Positions 9,022-17,920 of a stretch of DNA of 24,817 bases are shown here, piece by piece. The DNA is from GH45 sp046704385 (GTDB lineage Bacteria; Bacteroidota; Bacteroidia; Bacteroidales; SZUA-534). The number at the start of each line of letters is the position of its first letter. Positions within the stretch are counted from its first letter, which is position 1. Location of the stretch: contig JBJKSB010000086.1 of the NCBI GenBank assembly GCA_046704385.1, positions 1 to 24,817 on the forward strand, read 5' to 3'. Position numbers and translations under genes: made by a program. The notes under the pieces are model-generated. The model did no database searches. It saw nothing but the letters and a program-made list of their open reading frames with translations, and had not been told where the DNA came from.

Positions 9022-9105
9022 TTTAGCCAATTTATATATTAACATTCAAACATATCATACCTTAATTATTGTCTCAAAAAATTACGTTTCCAATTGTTTG
9101 AAATT

Positions 9106-10869
9106 TTATTTTTTAATAATCTTTTCGAATGTTTTTACATTGTTTTCTGACGAAATTTTCAATATATACAAACCAGCATCTAAATCAGAAACATCAATTT
9201 TCGCGTCAGATGATTGAACTTCAGTTGTTACAAGAACGTGTCCTGAAATATCATAAATTTCAATTTTATCACCCTTTTGAGCATAGGTAATGTACAAATA
9301 ATCACTTACCGGATTTGGATATGTATAAATATTGTCCGATGAGTTGGATTCAGCAGAAACAGTAGTTGACTTCCTGGTTGTTTTTACCGATATAATTGCA
9401 ACAGAAGACTCATTACCTGCATCATCGTAGGCAGAAACTCCAAGCTGGTAGGTATTATTCCTCCTAAGACCGTCAAAAATGTATGAGGTTGAAGCTGTTG
9501 AACCCAGATAACTTCCATTTATGTATAAGTTGTAACCAGATACACCAATATTATCGCCGGAAGCTGTCCAGGCCATACTAATTGATGAAACCGCAGCATT
9601 TGTAACTAAATCAGTTGGCACCGTAGGCGCTATGGTATCGGGAGCTTCTGAAGCTTTTACATAACAAAGCTTAGCCTCTCCAAAAATCGGATCACCACCA
9701 AATACAGTTGAATTACAGCCTACATCTTTAGTTTGATTATATAAGTAATAAAACTGACCATTGGCTCCATATGCAACATCGATGCTTCCTGTAACACTAA
9801 CATTTTGTCCCTCTTTACATGAATAGATATAACCCTCAGGACCCGATGGCCTTGTATAACAATGTTTTTCTACTCCAAAAATTGGATCGCTACCAAAAGT
9901 GTTAGTATTGCAACCGCAATCCTGGGTTTGATTATTTAAATACACATATTGTCCATTTGCTCCGTATGCAACATCTTTAATACCAGTAACACCAACAGTT
10001 CCCGATTCATCGCTCGCAAAGCTAAAACCTTTAAGCCCTTCGCCTGGTAATTCGGTGTATAATTCTCCAAGTTGGGTTAATACACCTGTTGTATCATTTT
10101 CGAATAAATTTGTATTCAATTGTGAGCTCCTGCTTAAAAACCATGCATAACGAAAAACCATTGGTTCGTTTTCCAAGTATTCAATAGCTTCTTTCATATA
10201 AGCTTTTTGTGTTTCCTCGGTTACCCATGACGCACTTTGATTAAATTCTGTTAGCCAAATGGGTTTGTTATATTTTTCAAACAAACCGATATACCAAGGC
10301 AAAGCAGCTGCATTATCAAAGTATCCATGTATGGCAATATGGTCCACTCTACAGTCGGGGCATGCGGCAAAAAAGTCATCGTACCATTGCAAAGGGTCAA
10401 TGTACTCAACACCATTTTCACTCACTGCCCCACCAGAATAACAATAATTGAGGGCGGGTCCAACAATAGTTAAATTAAATTGATCAGCAATTGCCTCAAC
10501 TTGTGGCCAGGCTGCTGCAGCTTGCGTTGGTGTTAAGTTTGACTGTTCGATAAAATTAGGTTCATTAAATCCTAATAAATATTTAACCTCCGGATGATCG
10601 GTAAGATAGTCTATTAAAGCCTGTTGATCAAAATTAGCCCCCCAGATCATAGGAACATAATTGATATAATCCTGTACGCTATCTTTTACAGTGGTGTTTG
10701 GGGTTAATCCCCAGTTATAATACCATCCGTATTTTGAAGAAGCTTGGGCATCTGCTTTATCAAGAATATCGCCACCAAAACCGCGCTTTTCACTAACGGT
10801 TTGGGCTGTAAGATGGATCATTAGAAAAAGTGTGCTAGTAATTGTTAAAAATTTTTTCATTTTTCTCAA
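9106..10869 (-). CDS. GH128-type beta-1,3-glucanase with two repeat modules, FnIII and T9SS sorting domain
   Basis: This 587-residue secreted enzyme has a signal peptide ending near LTAQ (23). The Glyco_hydro_cc/GH128 catalytic domain (about 28-282) holds E103 in GFNEPN as acid/base and E208 in IWLTEF as nucleophile, the expected pair at the expected distance. GH128 enzymes cut beta-1,3-glucan. Two copies of a roughly 57-residue module follow (284-340 and 347-404), sharing DVAYGANGQ, a GCN turn, DPIFG and a CY end. A fibronectin-III domain (about 413-497) and a type A T9SS sorting domain (515-587, starting TYPNPVSDYLYI) complete it. It should be exported to the cell surface or medium. It has its own promoter and operator about 250-320 bases upstream. 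A start at Met4 is possible. Catalytic assignment is strong; exact linkage is not certain. Confidence 0.88.
   Translation of the reverse strand: MRKMKKFLTITSTLFLMIHLTAQTVSEKRGFGGDILDKADAQASSKYGWYYNWGLTPNTTVKDSVQDYINYVPMIWGANFDQQALIDYLTDHPEVKYLLGFNEPNFIEQSNLTPTQAAAAWPQVEAIADQFNLTIVGPALNYCYSGGAVSENGVEYIDPLQWYDDFFAACPDCRVDHIAIHGYFDNAAALPWYIGLFEKYNKPIWLTEFNQSASWVTEETQKAYMKEAIEYLENEPMVFRYAWFLSRSSQLNTNLFENDTTGVLTQLGELYTELPGEGLKGFSFASDESGTVGVTGIKDVAYGANGQYVYLNNQTQDCGCNTNTFGSDPIFGVEKHCYTRPSGPEGYIYSCKEGQNVSVTGSIDVAYGANGQFYYLYNQTKDVGCNSTVFGGDPIFGEAKLCYVKASEAPDTIAPTVPTDLVTNAAVSSISMAWTASGDNIGVSGYNLYINGSYLGSTASTSYIFDGLRRNNTYQLGVSAYDDAGNESSVAIISVKTTRKSTTVSAESNSSDNIYTYPNPVSDYLYITYAQKGDKIEIYDISGHVLVTTEVQSSDAKIDVSDLDAGLYILKISSENNVKTFEKIIKK
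9658..10020 (-). repeat. Two tandem copies of a small Cys-containing module inside the GH128 protein
   Basis: The protein segments coded by 10020-9850 and 9831-9658 align closely: S/T-V-x-V-T-G-x-x-D-V-A-Y-G-A-N-G-Q, then YNQT or NNQT, GCN, F-G-x-D-P-I-F-G and CY. A third copy is in the neighbouring GH128 protein (coded by 11774-11604), where only one is present. I do not recognise a named family. The position after a glucanase catalytic domain suggests a carbohydrate-binding module, which is inference. Confidence 0.75.
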
Positions 10870-11315
10870 TTTTGGTTAATACTCAGTTGATTGTAATTTA
10901 AAGTATGATAAATCCTTTCCTAAATTTCATTTATAAGCATTAAAACCTATTAACCTGGCGAAGAAAATAACAAGAGATATTCCGAACATACTTGTCCTTT
11001 TTTGTGATGAAATCCTATTTTATTCCTTACCCTATTAATTTAGCATTCTATCTTTCCGAACCAGGCCTGTTAATAAAAATCAAACCAGTTAAGTAATAAT
11101 ATACCGAAAGATTAAAAATTGATTAAAATTAAGGTTGACATAGGTGTTTATCAATATATAAAATGTTGAATAATTTATACAAAATGATAATGCAAATACA
11201 CAACTAATCTGAGGCTTTAATCTATCAATGATAACAAACTTTATAATTAGTTTTTAAATACAAACCTTCCCCCACCTTATGCTCAAAGATAAAACACACT
11301 ATACATAAAATACAA
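10870..11315. other. 446-base intergenic region between the two GH128 genes
   Basis: There is no gene here. It holds one operator-promoter copy (11124-11190) directed at the left-hand GH128 gene, followed by a leader of about 250 bases that is unusually long compared with the 40-100 bases at the other copies. Downstream of the right-hand GH128 stop (11316) no convincing terminator is seen, only a 7-bp AACTAAT/ATTAGTT pairing (11202-11208 with 11246-11252) around a long loop. The remainder is AT-rich and featureless to me. Confidence 0.6.
11124..11190 (-). promoter_or_regulatory. Operator-promoter copy A, controlling GH128 gene 9106-10869
   Basis: On the minus strand: -7 element TAATTTTA (11131-11124, 7 of 8 to TAnnTTTG), a spacer of exactly 20, then ATTG (11155-11152) as -33. 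Upstream on the plus-strand reading are half-sites TAAAATG (11159-11165) and CAAAATG (11180-11186), 21 bp apart. The spacing matches copies B, C and D base for base. Two half-sites two helical turns apart next to -33 suit activation by an AraC-family protein. Confidence 0.75.
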
Positions 11316-12635
11316 TCAGTCCATTCCCTTAATAATTCTAATTGTATCGACCTTACCTTTTTGAATAATACTTAAAATATAAACGCTGTCTTTTAATTCT
11401 GAAACGTCCAGCACATTATCCGATTTACTTACCTTATCAGTTAACAGAAGTTTGCCCGTTGTTTCATATATACGGATCACCGCATCGAAGCTTAAGCCAT
11501 TAATAGTCAGCGAATTGATAAATGGATTAGGAAATACCGAAATACCAGAACTTGCGCTTCTATTAACCGACATGTTTGTAATCGTGTCTGAGCTTTCATA
11601 AGGTTTTGTGTAGCAAGCTTTAACATAACCCCATATCGGATCACCACCAAAATCATCACTATTACACCCACAATCTTCAGTTACCCCATAACGGTAGCAA
11701 AACACTCCATTAGCCCCATAAGCTACAGTCATGGTATCACTCACATTAACGGTCCCGCCTTCATCACATGCATAAGTATAACCGTTGAGTACACCTGCTA
11801 CATCACCTGAACCCAAACCTGAATATAATTTACCCAAATCGGTTAACTCGCCTACTGCCCCAAAAAGGTTAGTATTCTCCTGTGGACACCGATTCATAAA
11901 CCATGCATATCTAAAAACATTAGGGTTATTTTCAAGAATGGGTACAATTGTACTCATAAAAGCCTCTTGTGATGCATAAGTTGTATTATTATTACCATTG
12001 GCATCGTATGAACTATGATTGAATTCGGTAAGCCAAATGGGTTTGTTGTACTTAGACATCCGCTTCAATAAACTTGATACCGAGCCTGTGCTGTTATAAT
12101 AAGCATGCACTGCAATATGGTCAACACGGCAATCTTTGCAAGCATCAAAAAAAGCATCGTACCAATCATCGGGTTCAACATATTCAACCCCATTTTCAAC
12201 AACCACAGCACCAGGCCATGCGGGGACCGGAGCCGGACCAACAAGGGTTAAATTAAAATCATCAGCAATAGCTTCAAGTTTAGGCCAGGCAGCAGCGGCG
12301 GCTTGCGGCCCCAGATTAGATTGCGAAGAAATATTGGGTTCATTAAAACCCAGCAAATATTTAACTTCCGGATGCGCTGTCAGATAATTTCTTAAAGCTG
12401 TTTCATCAAAATTTCCTCCCCAAACCATGGGCACATACTCAATGTAATTGGGTACATCACTGCGCACTGAAGCTAGTGGGGCAGTCCCCCAATTATAGTA
12501 CCAGGCAAAGTTTGATGCGATATTCAGGTCTCCGGAATTAAGTGTACCACTAAAACCCATTTTATGACTTTGTGCATGCAATAATGTTGTGGACAAAATT
12601 GCAAATAAGGTTAATTTCAAATTAATGCGTTTCAT
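11316..12635 (-). CDS. GH128-type beta-1,3-glucanase with one repeat module and T9SS sorting domain
   Basis: This is a 439-residue paralogue of the other GH128 enzyme. The signal peptide ends near LLHAQ (22). The catalytic domain (about 25-285) contains E99 in GFNEPN and E204 in IWLTEFN, the two catalytic glutamates of GH128. One copy of the small module follows (288-344: TVAYGANG, DCGCN, DPIWG, CYTK), then a type A T9SS sorting domain (about 366-439, starting VFPNPFINSLTI). There is no FnIII domain, so this is the simpler form. It should be secreted across the outer membrane and attack beta-1,3-glucan, feeding oligosaccharides to SusCD. It lies after the susCD terminator and has its own operator-promoter with a short 40-base leader. 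Duplication with loss or gain of a module and FnIII is inferred. Confidence 0.88.
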   Translation of the reverse strand: MKRINLKLTLFAILSTTLLHAQSHKMGFSGTLNSGDLNIASNFAWYYNWGTAPLASVRSDVPNYIEYVPMVWGGNFDETALRNYLTAHPEVKYLLGFNEPNISSQSNLGPQAAAAAWPKLEAIADDFNLTLVGPAPVPAWPGAVVVENGVEYVEPDDWYDAFFDACKDCRVDHIAVHAYYNSTGSVSSLLKRMSKYNKPIWLTEFNHSSYDANGNNNTTYASQEAFMSTIVPILENNPNVFRYAWFMNRCPQENTNLFGAVGELTDLGKLYSGLGSGDVAGVLNGYTYACDEGGTVNVSDTMTVAYGANGVFCYRYGVTEDCGCNSDDFGGDPIWGYVKACYTKPYESSDTITNMSVNRSASSGISVFPNPFINSLTINGLSFDAVIRIYETTGKLLLTDKVSKSDNVLDVSELKDSVYILSIIQKGKVDTIRIIKGMD

Positions 12636-12681
12636 ATATCCTGATAATAGTTAAGTATTTTAATGTTTTAATAAATACACT

Positions 12682-12750
12682 CAAAAATAAACAAGGAATT
12701 TAGCGCTATCAATATACAAATTGTTATGATTGTTGCACAGAATGACTAGA
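12682..12750 (-). promoter_or_regulatory. Operator-promoter copy B, controlling GH128 gene 11316-12635
   Basis: This copy has the best -7 match: TATTTTTG (12689-12682) on the minus strand, spacer 20, ATTG (12713-12710). Half-sites are CAAATTG (12717-12723) and CAGAATG (12738-12744), 21 bp apart, with flanks TATCAATATA and TTGCA. The predicted start of transcription is near 12676, about 40 bases from the ATG. It lies just downstream of the susCD terminator, so the gene is an independent unit. Confidence 0.8.
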
Positions 12751-12764
12751 AAGTATAAAAAACA

Positions 12765-12796
12765 GAGAGGCATTCCATTGCAAAAGAACGCCTCTC
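12765..12796 (-). terminator. Intrinsic terminator of the susC-susD operon
   Basis: Arms 12765-12775 (GAGAGGCATTC) and 12786-12796 pair with a single A-C mismatch around a 10-base loop. On the minus strand the stem is followed by TGTTTTTT. It sits 66 bases after the susD stop and before operator B, cleanly separating susCD from the next GH128 gene. Confidence 0.87.
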
Positions 12797-12861
12797 CAAA
12801 ACAATACAAACTCAAACTTAAATACTATTCTCAATCTATATCAGTACGAATACCGGATAGA

Positions 12862-14454
12862 TTACCAACCCTGGTTTTGCTTGATATTTTTATTCAGCAT
12901 AATTTCCTTTTCAGGAATAGGCAACAACTCATGTTTTCCTTTAACGAAACCCTGCGACGTTTTACTTGTGTATTCTATTTCAACCGATGTTCCATTAAAA
13001 CACATCATCTGTTTTCCCTTGTCTTTTAAAACAGTTGGAGCATCACCCCAACGCACCAAATCCAAAAAACGACAACCTTCCTCAAACAACTCCAAACGTT
13101 TTTCAATTTTTACATCGTCCATAGTAATAGTTGATTTTGTTGGTAACTGCGCACGGGTTCGGATTTCATTATAATATGATGCTGCATTCGCGGCACTTCC
13201 CCCTTTAAGATTTGCTTCAGCAGCCAAAAGCAACACTTCGGCATAGCGCATATATTTCAGGTTATTATCATTAAAACAATCCCATCCACCTGTTGTCACC
13301 TTTTCTGATTCCAGGTACCTCATTTTCCAATTATAATATCCTTCATGCCCATGGAGCTTTGAACCATCCTTCACCACAATTCCCATGTTTTTTACCTGTG
13401 CATAAGTTTTGATGCTTTGGTTTAACCTATAGCCATTTGCGCCTTCAACCGCAACAAATGCATCATAAATTGATTTTGTTGGATTGCAGAAACCCCATCC
13501 ATTATTAGACACATCCGCATATTCTGGCAATAGACCCGACCAGTTATGTTGATCAGTTCTCCATCCATGCATTTGGTTAAAATTGTTAACATACGATGAG
13601 TATGACCAATCTATGTTATCAACATCATGTACCAGGTTGACTTCCAGGATACTTTCGTTATTAAAATCACTAACCGTCCGCAGTATATCCTCAAAATTAC
13701 CCTTATATAATTCATATTTTCCTGAGTTAATTACTTTATCAAGGGCGGTTACAGCATTGGCCCAGTCTTCCATAAACACGTATGTTTTGCCAAGCATGGC
13801 ATAAGCAGCCTCATTTGTTATCCTTACCGTAGGTGTATTTACATTTGCTTTTGAAGCTAAGGAATGCATATTTATGGCAGCTAAAAAATCGTCAACAGCC
13901 TGCTGATAAAGTTGCTTCTGCGTGCTATTTGACTGTGCATATTCCGAAGGCTGAAGTAAGTGATCGACCACTGGTGCGGTGCCAAAAAATGCACCCAGGT
14001 AAAAATGCGCAAAACCACGAAAAAAATACGCTTCAGCTTTGGCTTGCTTTTTTGCTTGAGAATCGAAATTATCAAATTTTTCAAGTACCAGGTTTGCATC
14101 ATAAATCATAGTATATAATGCAGTGTAATGGCCTTCAATAGTGTTATTATCACTTCCATGAATATATGCACACATATTTTCCCATTCCGGATTATCGCCT
14201 TCAGCCGCACCGCCAGTCCACAAATCGTCAGACATTACACCGGAACTAACCATTGTAAATCCATACGGACTAAATAAGTCATAATAACAACAACTTATTG
14301 CCGCCAAGGCATCTTCATCGGTTTTATAAAAATTTTCATCACTGCCAATGTTGCCCATTTTTTCAATGTTAAGTTCATCATCACATGATCCTATAAATAA
14401 GATTAAAATGAATAACCCTAATATTGTTGATATACTTGTTTTCATAATTCGCAA
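12862..14454 (-). CDS. SusD/RagB-family outer-membrane glycan-binding lipoprotein
   Basis: This 530-residue lipoprotein has a leader ending FIGSC, with C24 the lipidated cysteine followed by an acidic DDELN. The N terminus has the SusD pattern with ENFYKTDEDALAAISCCYYD (about 40-59), the middle has the TPR-rich helices of the family, and the end NIKQNQGW is the usual SusD close. The length is typical. It would sit on the cell surface capping the SusC pore and bind the target oligosaccharide. It begins 6 bases after the susC stop, so the pair is cotranscribed from the operator-promoter at 17848-17910. The protein gives no sure clue to substrate. Neighbouring GH128 genes suggest a beta-glucan, the rhamnose genes a rhamnose-bearing glycan. 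Confidence 0.95.
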   Translation of the reverse strand: MRIMKTSISTILGLFILILFIGSCDDELNIEKMGNIGSDENFYKTDEDALAAISCCYYDLFSPYGFTMVSSGVMSDDLWTGGAAEGDNPEWENMCAYIHGSDNNTIEGHYTALYTMIYDANLVLEKFDNFDSQAKKQAKAEAYFFRGFAHFYLGAFFGTAPVVDHLLQPSEYAQSNSTQKQLYQQAVDDFLAAINMHSLASKANVNTPTVRITNEAAYAMLGKTYVFMEDWANAVTALDKVINSGKYELYKGNFEDILRTVSDFNNESILEVNLVHDVDNIDWSYSSYVNNFNQMHGWRTDQHNWSGLLPEYADVSNNGWGFCNPTKSIYDAFVAVEGANGYRLNQSIKTYAQVKNMGIVVKDGSKLHGHEGYYNWKMRYLESEKVTTGGWDCFNDNNLKYMRYAEVLLLAAEANLKGGSAANAASYYNEIRTRAQLPTKSTITMDDVKIEKRLELFEEGCRFLDLVRWGDAPTVLKDKGKQMMCFNGTSVEIEYTSKTSQGFVKGKHELLPIPEKEIMLNKNIKQNQGW

Positions 14455-14460
14455 TTGATT

Positions 14461-17400
14461 TTAAAATTTAACATTTAATCCAAATACAACTTTTTTTGAA
14501 ATTGGGTAAACACCCTTATCTATTCCTTGAGAACTACCTGTTCCTGCCGAACTTGCTTCAGGGTCAAAACCGCTGTATTTTGTGAACGTAAAGTAATCAT
14601 CCAGTGAACCATAAATCCGTAATCCGCTCAATTTCAATTTGTTTATTAAATTTTCGGGTAAGTTATATCCAAGTTGAATCTGCTTAATTTTAAAATATGA
14701 GCCATCTTTAACCATGGCATCACTATATAAGTAATTTTTCATGGCTGCACCTGCTGCCGGTATATTCGTGATATCACCCGGAGCTTTCCACCGGTCATCA
14801 TAAAATTCGCTTTTTATCCGGTTCCCTGTCATTCGGTCCGTTCTTGTCAGCCCTTGAAAAATATCATTCCCTTCACTACCTGTTCCAAATAAAAGAAAAT
14901 CGAAGCTTCTATATTTCATACTAACTGTTATTCCATAAGTGTAATCAGGAATAGCACATCCAATATTGGTTTTGTCTGCTTCATTAATCACACCGTCACC
15001 TTCATCCATCACACCATCACTGTTGGTATCAACCGTTAACTGGTCTTTAAATATCGCCTCGCCGGTTTCCGGATCAACACCCTCGAATTGATATCCATAG
15101 AAATGCCACACCTCAGCGCCTTGTTCAAATATGGTAACTGTTCCGGTATGGAAACCTGATCCGGTAATATATATTAACGAAGGATCAAGGTAAGTCACCT
15201 TATTTTTTAAGGTAGCGATATTTCCATTAATACTATATTGAAAACCCCCGATTTGGTCATTCCACCCTAACTCAAGTTCAATACCATGGTTTTCAACCGT
15301 TCCTGCATTTATAGGTGAAGTTACACCTCCAACAATTAACGATGGCGTTATTCCGGTAACCAAAAGGCCATCGGTTGTTTTATTGAAAAAATCAAAATTG
15401 AGTGATAAACGGTCATCCAGAAACCTCGAATCAAAACCGAGATCCAATTGTTTAGAAGTTTCCCATGATAATTCATTATTCCCCATAGTTGACGGGCGTA
15501 TGCCGGTAATGGTATTAAAACCGTTGGTTCCAAAATTATCGTTGGTATAGGAATACGTATGATACGAGCTCATATCGGATGAATATAAATAACCATTTAA
15601 AGGTCCAATACTGCCATTAATACCATAACTTCCACGGACTTTTAAAAAGTTAACAATATTTGAAATACTGTTCATAAAAGATTCTCTTGAAGCTATCCAT
15701 GCCAGAGAAGCTGAAGGGAAATACCCCCACCGGTTGGTTGCAGGTAATTTTGATAAATCGAAAGCATCTGCCCTTAATGAGAACTGGCTAATATATTTTC
15801 CGTCATAAGTATAACCAATTCTGCCAAAATATGATTCACTGGCAGACCTCGTTTCCTGGCCACTATTGGTTTTAGTAGCCGAGGCAGATGCGAAATTCAA
15901 ATAACCAAATAATTCAGGATCATCTTTTAAAACTGCATTTTCATCATTTGCGGTAAGCCCGCCGGCAACATAAGCATTTTGGGTCTTTACAAAAGAATGC
16001 CCTGCCATAGCCGATATTTCATGCTTTCCAAAATCCTTTAGGTAATTGACAAAATTATCCCATTGGTAATATACCGTCCCCGATGAGCTGGAATTTAAAT
16101 TTACGTATCGATTACTTGCCTGTGCACTTCCATAATAATCATTATTGTAAGTATTGCTATAACCCAACGACAAACGGTAACCCAACCGCGAGGTAATGGT
16201 AAGCCCCTCAATAGGTTTAAAATCAGCAAATACCGATCCATTGACATTAAAACCGTTGGATTTTGATATGGATCGGTCGCGCATAATTAACGGATGGATA
16301 TTTTCAGATGCATAAAAATCAGAAATTGCATAGTATTCCCCATTTTCATTTTGTAACAAAGTTAAACTGTCACCAAGAAGCGACTGCATAGATGCACTAA
16401 GATTATCCGCCGTATAAGTGTTGGGAGTTAAAGGATCGAGCGATAGTACCGAGGCTAAAAGCGAGCCATATTCCGTACCTTCTGAAACGGAACGCCCACC
16501 CCATTTTTCTATCTGGCTGTTGGTCCCCACTTTCAACCATTTTTTGACGTTATAATCGGCATTAACCATTCCTGTTAAACGATTGTATACATCAGCATCG
16601 CCAACTACAATACCATCGTTACTCAAATTTGACATTGATAAGTAGTACGAACCCTTTTTATTTGCCCCGTTAAACGACAAACTATGTCTTTTCATAGCCG
16701 AATTCCCGAAGGCAACTTTAGTCCAGTCCGTATCTGTTACCCCGTCCCAATATGTATCAACCTGGTCTTGTTTAATTTTACCGCCTTCAAGCATATATTC
16801 AATATATTCGTTAGCATTTAGCATTTCTGGTATATGATACAGGCTTTGAAGAGAATACTGATAATCGTAGTTAATATTACCAAACCCCTCACCACTTTTA
16901 GAGCCTTTTTTTGTGGTTACCAAAACCACCCCGTTACCTGCCTGTGCACCATAAATAGCGGCCGATGCAGCATCCTTTAATACCTCCATAGATTCAATAT
17001 CGTTAGGGTCATAGCCGCTAATGTCACTCATAATAACACCGTCAACTACATAAAGTGGTGACATGTCGCTATTAGAACTATAGCCACGCACACGTATTGC
17101 CGGACTTTTACCAGGTGCACCGGATGTTTGTATTACCTGAACACCAGCGGTTTTCCCCTGCAATGCCTGGGTTGGACTAACCACCGTTCGATTCTCCATA
17201 TCAACCGCTTTTACTTGTGAAATGGCCCCGGTTATATTGCTTTTTTTTACTACTCCATATCCAATTACCACTACTTCATCAAGGCCAGCAATGTCCTGTT
17301 CCAATTTCACAGAAAGCATACTAACATCACTCGTCGAAATTTCTTGAGTAACAAAACCAATAAAAGAAAATACCAAAACAGCGTTATCATCGGTTATCGT

Positions 17401-17748
17401 AATTTTAAAGTCACCGTTATAATCTGTGGTAGTACCTATATCTGTACCTTTAATCATGATTGTAACGCCTACCAATGGTTCACCATTTTTATCAGCTACA
17501 TTACCACTAATTTTTCTTTGCTGTTGATTATCGGTTACGTTAAGGTTGCTTTCTTTTGCAAAAACTTTTTTTTCATTTTTAACCGATTCTGTTTTTTCAC
17601 TGAACGAACATATTTTGTTGTTCATAGCCATGACCCATGATGGAAATATCAGCAATGTTATCAAAACAACAATTGATCCTTTTTTTCCGACATTATTTTG
17701 GAGCCTTATTAAATTACTCCGAAAACGGCATAGATAATTCTTTTTCAT
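14461..17748 (-). CDS. SusC/RagA-family TonB-dependent outer-membrane glycan transporter
   Basis: This is a 1,095-residue TonB-dependent receptor. A long basic leader precedes a hydrophobic segment (about 25-42, IVVLITLLIFPSWVMAM), so the signal peptide is longer than usual. A carboxypeptidase-regulatory-like domain follows (about 78-150, RKISGNVADKNGEPLVGV), then the TonB-box region DEVVVIGYG at 157-165, the plug (about 170-290) and the 22-strand barrel, ending in the aromatic FGLNVKF. These are hallmarks of the SusC/RagA group that import oligosaccharides with energy from TonB. It is divergent from the AraC gene and shares its 172-base intergenic region. A start at a later Met is unlikely, because the only hydrophobic leader comes immediately after the basic N terminus. 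Confidence 0.96.
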   Translation of the reverse strand: MKKNYLCRFRSNLIRLQNNVGKKGSIVVLITLLIFPSWVMAMNNKICSFSEKTESVKNEKKVFAKESNLNVTDNQQQRKISGNVADKNGEPLVGVTIMIKGTDIGTTTDYNGDFKITITDDNAVLVFSFIGFVTQEISTSDVSMLSVKLEQDIAGLDEVVVIGYGVVKKSNITGAISQVKAVDMENRTVVSPTQALQGKTAGVQVIQTSGAPGKSPAIRVRGYSSNSDMSPLYVVDGVIMSDISGYDPNDIESMEVLKDAASAAIYGAQAGNGVVLVTTKKGSKSGEGFGNINYDYQYSLQSLYHIPEMLNANEYIEYMLEGGKIKQDQVDTYWDGVTDTDWTKVAFGNSAMKRHSLSFNGANKKGSYYLSMSNLSNDGIVVGDADVYNRLTGMVNADYNVKKWLKVGTNSQIEKWGGRSVSEGTEYGSLLASVLSLDPLTPNTYTADNLSASMQSLLGDSLTLLQNENGEYYAISDFYASENIHPLIMRDRSISKSNGFNVNGSVFADFKPIEGLTITSRLGYRLSLGYSNTYNNDYYGSAQASNRYVNLNSSSSGTVYYQWDNFVNYLKDFGKHEISAMAGHSFVKTQNAYVAGGLTANDENAVLKDDPELFGYLNFASASATKTNSGQETRSASESYFGRIGYTYDGKYISQFSLRADAFDLSKLPATNRWGYFPSASLAWIASRESFMNSISNIVNFLKVRGSYGINGSIGPLNGYLYSSDMSSYHTYSYTNDNFGTNGFNTITGIRPSTMGNNELSWETSKQLDLGFDSRFLDDRLSLNFDFFNKTTDGLLVTGITPSLIVGGVTSPINAGTVENHGIELELGWNDQIGGFQYSINGNIATLKNKVTYLDPSLIYITGSGFHTGTVTIFEQGAEVWHFYGYQFEGVDPETGEAIFKDQLTVDTNSDGVMDEGDGVINEADKTNIGCAIPDYTYGITVSMKYRSFDFLLFGTGSEGNDIFQGLTRTDRMTGNRIKSEFYDDRWKAPGDITNIPAAGAAMKNYLYSDAMVKDGSYFKIKQIQLGYNLPENLINKLKLSGLRIYGSLDDYFTFTKYSGFDPEASSAGTGSSQGIDKGVYPISKKVVFGLNVKF

Positions 17749-17847
17749 ATATTATGCGTTTTTATAAATTAAAATTTCAAATAGTTAAAATCCTTCTTTA
17801 ATGCAGTAAGGCACATAATCCCAAACCCAATAATTTATTTTTCGGTG

Positions 17848-17913
17848 CTAAAGTATTTGTTGCTTTTATGCATATCAATATGCAAAATGTTTATATTTTT
17901 GCACAAAATGACA
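17848..17913. promoter_or_regulatory. Operator-promoter copy C, between susC and the AraC gene
   Basis: For susC (minus): -7 TACTTTAG (17855-17848), spacer 20, ATTG (17879-17876). Half-sites are CAAAATG at 17883-17889 and 17904-17910, both perfect and 21 bp apart, with flanks TATCAATATG and TTTTTGCA. The araC start codon is only 10 bases beyond the right half-site. A perfect plus-strand TAnnTTTG (TATTTTTG, 17894-17901) lies between the half-sites, so bound regulator would block it. Activation of susCD with autorepression of araC is the simplest reading. Confidence 0.82.
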
Positions 17914-17920
17914 GAGTATT

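Noticed and set aside
11202..11252. AACTAAT/ATTAGTT pairing as terminator of GH128 gene 11316-12635
   Set aside because: The stem is 7 bp and AT-rich with a 37-base loop and no T-run on the minus strand.
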